Source: Chloroflexi bacterium RBG_19FT_COMBO_55_16
GTDB lineage: Bacteria; Chloroflexota; Anaerolineae; Anaerolineales; UBA4823
Reading direction: 5' to 3'
NCBI GenBank assembly: GCA_001795335.1
Contig: MGOK01000057.1
Coordinates: forward strand, 4,187-13,761
DNA: 9,575 bases
Numbering within the stretch: position 1 is the first letter of the stretch; the number at the start of each line of letters is the position of its first letter. Made by a program: the position numbers and the translations under genes. The notes below the pieces were generated by a model. The model saw only the letters and a program-made list of their open reading frames with translations. It did no database searches and was not told the DNA's origin. Below are positions 1 through 3,933 of this stretch, one piece after another.

Positions 1-396
1 GCCCACCCATTGGTTTTCAACGCCGAGATGGGGATACAAGGTACAATCAGAAGGCGGCTCTTCATTCTTCGTGTCCAGGGGTTGGTCACCGACGCGCCAT
101 CCTGCCATCTTCCACCGCTCAGCGTCTATTTGGATGGAGGCGACGAACACAATGCCTTCAAAGGCGACCATGTTTTGGGGAGCACTCAGACTGCTGCTGA
201 TTAACGAGTCGTCAGGTAGGTCCGCCGGTTCAGTTTCGGTTTTTGGTTGAGTAGGCGGCGGCGCGCTATCACTTATGTCTTCGGCTGAGGTGGAAGAACC
301 AGCGTCTTGCCAGGCTGAACAGGCCGGTAGGAGCGCCAAGGCCAGCATGGCTAGGCTGATCATGATTATTTGTGAGTGAAAGGGTTGCAATTTCAC
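1..396 (-). CDS. Putative lipoprotein, N-terminal part (runs off window edge)
   Basis: An open frame of 132 codons runs from a GTG at 396 to the left edge without a stop, so the C-terminus is missing. The first 26 residues form a lipoprotein signal peptide: a short polar start with a Lys, a hydrophobic stretch (residues 10-23) and a lipobox L-P-A-C with the candidate lipidated cysteine at residue 26. The Pro at the -2 position is slightly unusual. The next 50 or so residues are rich in Ser, Pro, Thr and acidic residues, as in a flexible tether, and a more ordinary, probably folded sequence begins near residue 78 (VAFEGIVFVASIQID). GTG is preferred because GGAG lies 6 nt upstream; an ATG at 363 would leave almost no charged n-region. 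The product should be anchored on the outer face of the cytoplasmic membrane. I do not recognise the mature domain, and no function is proposed. Confidence 0.75.
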   Translation of the reverse strand, partial: MKLQPFHSQIIMISLAMLALALLPACSAWQDAGSSTSAEDISDSAPPPTQPKTETEPADLPDDSLISSSLSAPQNMVAFEGIVFVASIQIDAERWKMAGWRVGDQPLDTKNEEPPSDCTLYPHLGVENQWVG

Positions 397-518
397 GGCA
401 GTCTCCGGTCAAATTGGCGGAAATTGGTCAGTAACCGGTGACTTCCAGAGATGCAAGTTTCAGGCCAATCTTCTATCGAGATCGATCACGAGTGGACTTT
501 TTTAGGTTGTTGTGAACC
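397..518. other. Intergenic leader region of the lipoprotein gene, no clear promoter
   Basis: Between the tRNA-proximal hairpin and the lipoprotein start I see no convincing -35/-10 pair on the minus strand. The lipoprotein gene may be read from a weak or alternative promoter, or by read-through from the tRNA gene. The only local pattern is a short direct repeat, CCAATTT, occurring twice just before the Shine-Dalgarno. No small ORF with a ribosome site was found. Confidence 0.4.
403..406 (-). promoter_or_regulatory. Ribosome binding site of the lipoprotein gene
   Basis: GGAG on the minus strand sits 6 nt upstream of the GTG at 396. This favours GTG over the in-frame ATG at 363, which has no purine-rich sequence at a suitable distance. 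Confidence 0.55.
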
Positions 519-555
519 GAACAAGGGCTGCCGTTTTCGCTGGCAGCCCTTGTTC
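519..555 (-). terminator. Perfect 14-bp inverted repeat after tRNA-Arg, probable terminator or processing hairpin
   Basis: GAACAAGGGCTGCC (519-532) and its exact complement (542-555) flank a 9-nt loop. On the minus strand the hairpin begins 6 nt after the tRNA 3' end, the usual place for a tRNA terminator. Neither strand has a T-tract directly after the stem, so it is not a textbook intrinsic terminator. A smaller GGTT/AACC hairpin follows immediately. It could stop transcription without a U-tract, or serve as a 3'-processing or RNA-stabilising structure. Confidence 0.5.
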
Positions 556-561
556 ATCCGA

Positions 562-633
562 TACCCCCACCGCGACTCGAACGCGGGTTTCTACCTCCGG
601 AGGGTAGCGCTCTATCCACTGAGCTATGGGGGC
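562..633 (-). tRNA. tRNA-Arg, anticodon CCG
   Basis: The minus strand folds into a complete 72-nt cloverleaf. The acceptor stem is GCCCCCA/TGGGGGT, 7 pairs with a terminal G1-U72 wobble. The D arm is GCTC/GAGC with an 8-nt loop, the anticodon stem is CTACC/GGTAG with loop CTCCGGA, the variable region is 4 nt, and the T arm is CCGCG/CGCGG with loop TTCGAGT. Loop positions 3-5 give anticodon CCG, which reads the arginine codon CGG. The discriminator base is A, and the 3' CCA is not encoded (TCG follows), so it must be added by CCA-adding enzyme. The gene stands alone with its own -10 element upstream and a strong hairpin downstream. Confidence 0.95.
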
Positions 634-645
634 GGGAACAGATTA

Positions 646-654
646 ATTTTACCA
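646..654 (-). promoter_or_regulatory. Extended -10 promoter element of tRNA-Arg
   Basis: TGGTAAAAT on the minus strand fits an extended -10 (TG-n-TAnAAT, 5 of 6 matches to TATAAT). It ends 12 nt before the tRNA 5' end, which predicts a start only a few bases upstream of the mature tRNA. No good -35 hexamer lies 16-18 nt upstream, as is common for extended -10 promoters. Confidence 0.5.
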
Positions 655-733
655 TGAGATGATCCCTCTTATTGGGAAGAATCCAGGAAGTAACTCTAAG
701 GAGCTTAAAGGAATTCTGATTATGTTGATCATG

Positions 734-1363
734 CTAATCGTCAAAGATTAATTGAGAACGATGGATGCGTGTGGATTCAGCGGAAATATCCAGGGCATCC
801 AGAACTTCCTCGGGGCGACCAGTAGCGGCTTCTCGGGCAGAAAGTAGCATCGCTATGCGAGAGCGGCCTAGCTCGTCAGGCAGAAGTAGGGAGATGGTTT
901 CGATCAAAGGACGCAGATCGTATGTCTTGCCGCGCCGCTGGCGAGGCAGGCTCGAAACGGAAAGCCTGCTTTCCAGGCGTTCTTCCAGGTCTGGGACAGG
1001 GTCTAATAGAGTGATGACGTATTCGGCTGAGCGAACTTGGGTTTGCAAGGAGGGTTTTGTGGGATCAACCTCGGTTACCTTGTGAACTTTCAGTCCAGGA
1101 GGAGCAGCTCGCTGCAAGGATTCAAGGATTTGAGTAGTTGATTGGTCGGTTTCAGCGAACCAGGCATCTAGTACCTCGCCATCACTGGTGAATCCCAATG
1201 GTAAAGCGGAGGCAAGTTGCAGCTTCGGACGGGGATTGAAGCCCTGACTATAAACGAGGGGCAGGCCAGTGCGGCGAATGGTGCGCTCCCAGGTTTTGTG
1301 CAGGTCAAGATGGGAGGTGTAGCGCATGGCGTCTGTTTTAGCGAAAAAAATGCGAAGACGCAT
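734..1363 (-). CDS. TIGR03936/DUF2344 family radical SAM-linked protein
   Basis: This 209-residue protein matches the family known to be encoded beside, or fused to, TIGR03960 radical SAM proteins. The family signature is clear at the N-terminus: MRLRIFFAKTDAMRYTSHLD, then ERTIRRTGLPL, then SQGFNPRPKLQLASALPLG at about residues 39-57. The rest (about 75-209) is less conserved, with a basic segment (LPRQRRGKTYDLRP) near residues 139-152 and helical sequence to the end. There is no signal peptide or membrane segment, so it is cytosolic. The ATG at 1363 is chosen because it begins exactly at the conserved MRLRI motif, although no Shine-Dalgarno is visible before it. The gene lies 47 bp after the radical SAM gene and is probably co-transcribed and translated with it. 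The family's biochemical role is unknown to me; a function as RNA- or substrate-binding partner of the radical SAM enzyme is inference only. Confidence 0.9.
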   Translation of the reverse strand: MRLRIFFAKTDAMRYTSHLDLHKTWERTIRRTGLPLVYSQGFNPRPKLQLASALPLGFTSDGEVLDAWFAETDQSTTQILESLQRAAPPGLKVHKVTEVDPTKPSLQTQVRSAEYVITLLDPVPDLEERLESRLSVSSLPRQRRGKTYDLRPLIETISLLLPDELGRSRIAMLLSAREAATGRPEEVLDALDISAESTRIHRSQLIFDD

Positions 1364-1365
1364 AG

Positions 1366-1407
1366 CGATTAGCTATAGGTTGTGAGCAGTTAGTAGTCAG
1401 CTGTCAG
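1366..1407 (-). repeat. Degenerate 7-bp tandem repeat between the radical SAM gene and its partner
   Basis: On the minus strand this spacer divides into six consecutive 7-bp units with approximate consensus CTgACag; the first two are CTGACAG and CTGACTA, and the fifth is the most diverged. The array fills nearly the whole gap between the TGA at 1411 and the ATG at 1363, leaving no room for a normal ribosome binding site. Short heptamer arrays of this kind occur in intergenic regions of several bacterial groups. Here it may be an expanded spacer or a member of a dispersed repeat family. Confidence 0.5.
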
Positions 1408-1410
1408 ACA

Positions 1411-3336
1411 TCAGTCCAAAGCTTCACTCAGGGCAATCTCTTCCACTTTAATCTGTAATCTTGGTGAGACATCGGGGCATTTCCAGATATCGCCCGGGTT
1501 TTGGCGGCGGACTTCAGCAAAGGCGGGTAAAATGCCGCACGCGAAGCAACCCTGGCGGCAATCATCGAGTGTTTCTTCGCGTTGGCTGCGCAGGTAATCG
1601 TCGAACAGGAATTTCTTGCGCAGAGTCGTGCTGATATGCTCCCAGGGGAAAGTTTCGAACGGCGGTCGGTGGCGATGGGTGTAAAAAGCAGGATCAAGGC
1701 CAGTTTCGGTGAAGGCGTCCATCCAAGCCTGGTATTTAAAGCCATCTTTCCAGGCATCAAAGCGGGCACCGCGCTGCCAGGCAGCATAAATGACCTGTGC
1801 CAAGCGCCGGTCGCCACGCGAGAGCCAGGCTTCCATCAGAGTCTCTTCAGGAGGTGTCCAAGTCAGCTTCAAGCCAGGGCCGCGTATCTGGCGCTTGAGT
1901 AAACCTTGCTTGGCGCGGATATTCTCGATGGTCTCGGATGGAACCCATTGGAATGGAGTATGCGGTTTGGGGACAAAGGTGCTAACGCCGGCGTGGATGG
2001 TGGCACGCCCTCCGAGAACTTTCCGCCCCTCGGAAAGCACGGCTTTGCATAGATCGACAACTGCCTGCACATCATCCATCGTCTCAGAAGGATGGCCGAT
2101 CATAAAGTACAGCTTGAGCGTTGGCCAACCACGCGAGAAGATGGCGTGCGCCGTTTCAATGAGCTGCTCTGTGCTGACCGGCTTGTTGATGGTGCAGCGC
2201 ATACGCTCGGTGGCAGCTTCAGGGGCGATGGTGAACCCACTGCGGCGCTCATCCATCACAGCGTCCATCAAATCGACAGAGACGGTCTCGATACGTAAAG
2301 ATGGTAATGAGATTGAGAGATGGCGGTCAACGAAGCGCTGGTTGACGGCTTGTACCAGATCGACTATTTGCGTATAGTCAGAAGAAGACAGGGAGAGCAA
2401 ACCGATCTCTTCGAAGCCGGTCTGGGTGATGGCCTGTTCGACTGCGTCGACGATCTCGTCAACCGGGCGTTCGCGCACCGGGCGGGTGATCATTCCGGCA
2501 TGGCAGAAGCGACAGCCGCGCGTGCAGCCACGCATGATCTCAATCGGGATGCGGTTGTGCACAGTGTCGATGTAGGGAACGATAAAACGCGTCAAAGGGG
2601 GCGGCAGTTGGGCTACGATGCGCTTGACCACCGGGTTGGCTACCCTTTCACACAACCTTTCCATGCGTGAAAAGGTGCCATCCGGGTGGTAATGAGCCCG
2701 GTACAAGGCTGGGACGTAGACGCCTTCAATCCCTGCCAGAGAATACAGCAGGTCTTCTCGGTTTCCTTTCCGCTCACGCCAGGCCTGGTGGACGGCGACG
2801 ATCTCGTGGATCACCTCTTCACCCTCGCCGATCACAAAGGCGTCGATGAAGGCGTACATCGGTTCGGGGTTGAATACAGCGTGGCCACCGGCGATAATCA
2901 GGGGGTCTTGCGCGGTGCGGTCGGCGCTGAACAACGGGATACCGGCCAAGTCGAGTGCGTTAAGGGTGTTGGTGTAGAGGGTTTCGTATGGCAGGGAAAA
3001 ACCGACGATATCGAATTCAATGAGGGGATGCTTGCTTTCCAGAGAGTAAAGGGGAATGCCAGAACTGCGCATAGCCAGTTCCATATCCGTCCAGGGAGAA
3101 AAAGCACGCTCGGCTAATACTTCGGGGCGCTGGTTGAGCAGGTCATAAAGGATCGCAAGACCCAGGTTGGACATACCCAGGTCGTAAATGTCAGGGAAGA
3201 CCAGGGCGACACGGGTCTTGACGCTGTCCCAGTCTTTGACGACCTGGTTAAGCTCACCGCCAGTGTAGCGGCCGGGTTTCTGGACGGTGGGGAGCAAACG
3301 TTCGAGGCTGGAGAGGATTTCGGAACGAGTCAACAC
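1411..3336 (-). CDS. TIGR03960-type radical SAM protein with N-terminal B12-binding-like domain
   Basis: This 641-residue protein has the layout of the radical SAM family that partners TIGR03936 proteins. Residues about 40-250 form a cobalamin-binding-like domain with the family signature FPDIYDLGMSNLG and AGGHAVFNPEP; the classical DxHxxG cobalamin motif is not seen, so real B12 binding is uncertain. The radical SAM core starts near 262, with the cluster motif C271-T-R-G-C275-R-F-C278 (CxxxCxxC), followed by SLSSSDY (315-321) and FTIAPEAATERMR (368-380). Near the C-terminus, C593, C597 and C600 form a second CxxxCxxC arrangement, with C620 nearby, suggesting an auxiliary Fe-S cluster. The start is a GTG with AAAGG 8 nt upstream (3349-3345). 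In many bacteria this pair lies next to RNase G and ribosomal protein L21/L27 genes; here it is followed by tRNA-Arg instead. The substrate is unknown; RNA or ribosome modification is speculation from family context. Confidence 0.92.
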   Translation of the reverse strand: MLTRSEILSSLERLLPTVQKPGRYTGGELNQVVKDWDSVKTRVALVFPDIYDLGMSNLGLAILYDLLNQRPEVLAERAFSPWTDMELAMRSSGIPLYSLESKHPLIEFDIVGFSLPYETLYTNTLNALDLAGIPLFSADRTAQDPLIIAGGHAVFNPEPMYAFIDAFVIGEGEEVIHEIVAVHQAWRERKGNREDLLYSLAGIEGVYVPALYRAHYHPDGTFSRMERLCERVANPVVKRIVAQLPPPLTRFIVPYIDTVHNRIPIEIMRGCTRGCRFCHAGMITRPVRERPVDEIVDAVEQAITQTGFEEIGLLSLSSSDYTQIVDLVQAVNQRFVDRHLSISLPSLRIETVSVDLMDAVMDERRSGFTIAPEAATERMRCTINKPVSTEQLIETAHAIFSRGWPTLKLYFMIGHPSETMDDVQAVVDLCKAVLSEGRKVLGGRATIHAGVSTFVPKPHTPFQWVPSETIENIRAKQGLLKRQIRGPGLKLTWTPPEETLMEAWLSRGDRRLAQVIYAAWQRGARFDAWKDGFKYQAWMDAFTETGLDPAFYTHRHRPPFETFPWEHISTTLRKKFLFDDYLRSQREETLDDCRQGCFACGILPAFAEVRRQNPGDIWKCPDVSPRLQIKVEEIALSEALD

Positions 3337-3383
3337 CAGTAAAACCTTTAGAAGGACGTACAGAATAATATATGTTATGGAGG

Positions 3384-3392
3384 ATTATAACA
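3384..3392 (-). promoter_or_regulatory. Extended -10 promoter of the radical SAM operon
   Basis: TGTTATAAT on the minus strand combines a perfect TATAAT (3389-3384) with an upstream TG at the extended -10 position. It lies about 48 nt before the GTG start at 3336, giving a predicted leader of about 40 nt. No recognisable -35 is present; the sequence there is CTCCCC. This separates the radical SAM pair from the ndk operon upstream, although no intrinsic terminator is visible after ndk. Confidence 0.6.
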
Positions 3393-3453
3393 AAGAATGA
3401 TACCAGGGGGAGTTGTTTTTCCTGCGAACCCAAAACCACGCCAGTATGTAGTT

Positions 3454-3903
3454 TTATTCAAAGACCCAGGCGTCGAGGGAACGCTCCCAAGAGACCAATT
3501 CGGAAGGTTGGAACCATAAGGCAACCTCAACCTCGCCATTTTCGACTGTGTCGGAGGCGTGAGTCAGGTTGCGACCGACTTCCAGGGCAAAGTCGTGACG
3601 CAGAGAGCCAGGAGCGGCCTCGGTGGGTCGCGTGGCACCCATCGTTTGGCGCACGGCGGAGATAGCGTTGGGACCTTCCCAGACCATAGCCATGACTGGG
3701 GCGGAGGTGATATAGCGGATCAAACCGTCATAAAAAGGCTTGCCTTTGTGGATGGCGTAATGTATCTCAGCAAGTTCCTGGCTTACTGACATGAACTTCG
3801 CCCCGACCAGGCGCAGGCCACGTCGCTCCAGGCGGGAAATGACTTCTCCAACCAGGCCACGCTGCACGCCGTCGGGCTTAACGAGTACGAGGGTGCGTTC
3901 CAA
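3454..3903 (-). CDS. ndk: Nucleoside diphosphate kinase
   Basis: Ndk moves the gamma phosphate from ATP to other (d)NDPs through a phospho-histidine, balancing cytosolic nucleotide pools. The 149 residues are the normal family length. Every catalytic-site residue is visible with a constant offset of three from the human enzyme: K9 (VKPDGV), Y49, F57, R85, T91, R102, N112 and the phosphorylated H115 in RNLTHASDTVE. The segment before it reads SLRHDFALEVG where most homologues have a Gly after the Arg (RGDF), a mild local variant. The start is a TTG, chosen because GGAGG lies 6 nt upstream and the reading begins exactly at the family N-terminus (ERTLVLVKPDG). The gene follows the TPR/HHH protein gene by 30 bp, with no promoter or terminator between them, so the two are probably co-transcribed. 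Confidence 0.97.
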   Translation of the reverse strand: MERTLVLVKPDGVQRGLVGEVISRLERRGLRLVGAKFMSVSQELAEIHYAIHKGKPFYDGLIRYITSAPVMAMVWEGPNAISAVRQTMGATRPTEAAPGSLRHDFALEVGRNLTHASDTVENGEVEVALWFQPSELVSWERSLDAWVFE

Positions 3904-3909
3904 GTAGGT

Positions 3910-3914
3910 CCTCC
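3910..3914 (-). promoter_or_regulatory. Shine-Dalgarno that fixes the TTG start of ndk
   Basis: GGAGG on the minus strand lies 6 nt before the TTG at 3903. No ATG or GTG is available at the correct N-terminus, so this site decides the unusual start codon. Confidence 0.85.
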
Positions 3915-3933
3915 AAGAACGTTGTTTTTTCTG

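Noticed and set aside
10..204. Plus-strand frame of 64 codons at the left edge
   Set aside because: It overlaps the lipoprotein frame on the minus strand, which has a signal peptide, lipobox and ribosome site; the plus-strand frame has none.
451..657. Plus-strand frame of 68 codons
   Set aside because: It reads through the tRNA-Arg gene and its hairpin on the opposite strand and has no supporting signals.
634..733. Possible terminator after the DUF2344 gene
   Set aside because: Only a 5-bp stem with a wobble (AGCTC/GAGTT) can be drawn, followed by no T-run.
1790..2377. Plus-strand open frame of 195 codons
   Set aside because: It lies wholly inside the clearly conserved radical SAM gene on the other strand; its composition is unlike a real protein and there is no supporting start signal.
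3404..3453. Possible terminator after ndk
   Set aside because: The best pairing (CTGGCG with CGCAGG) contains a mismatch and a wobble around a 12-nt loop, with no T-tract; too weak to annotate.
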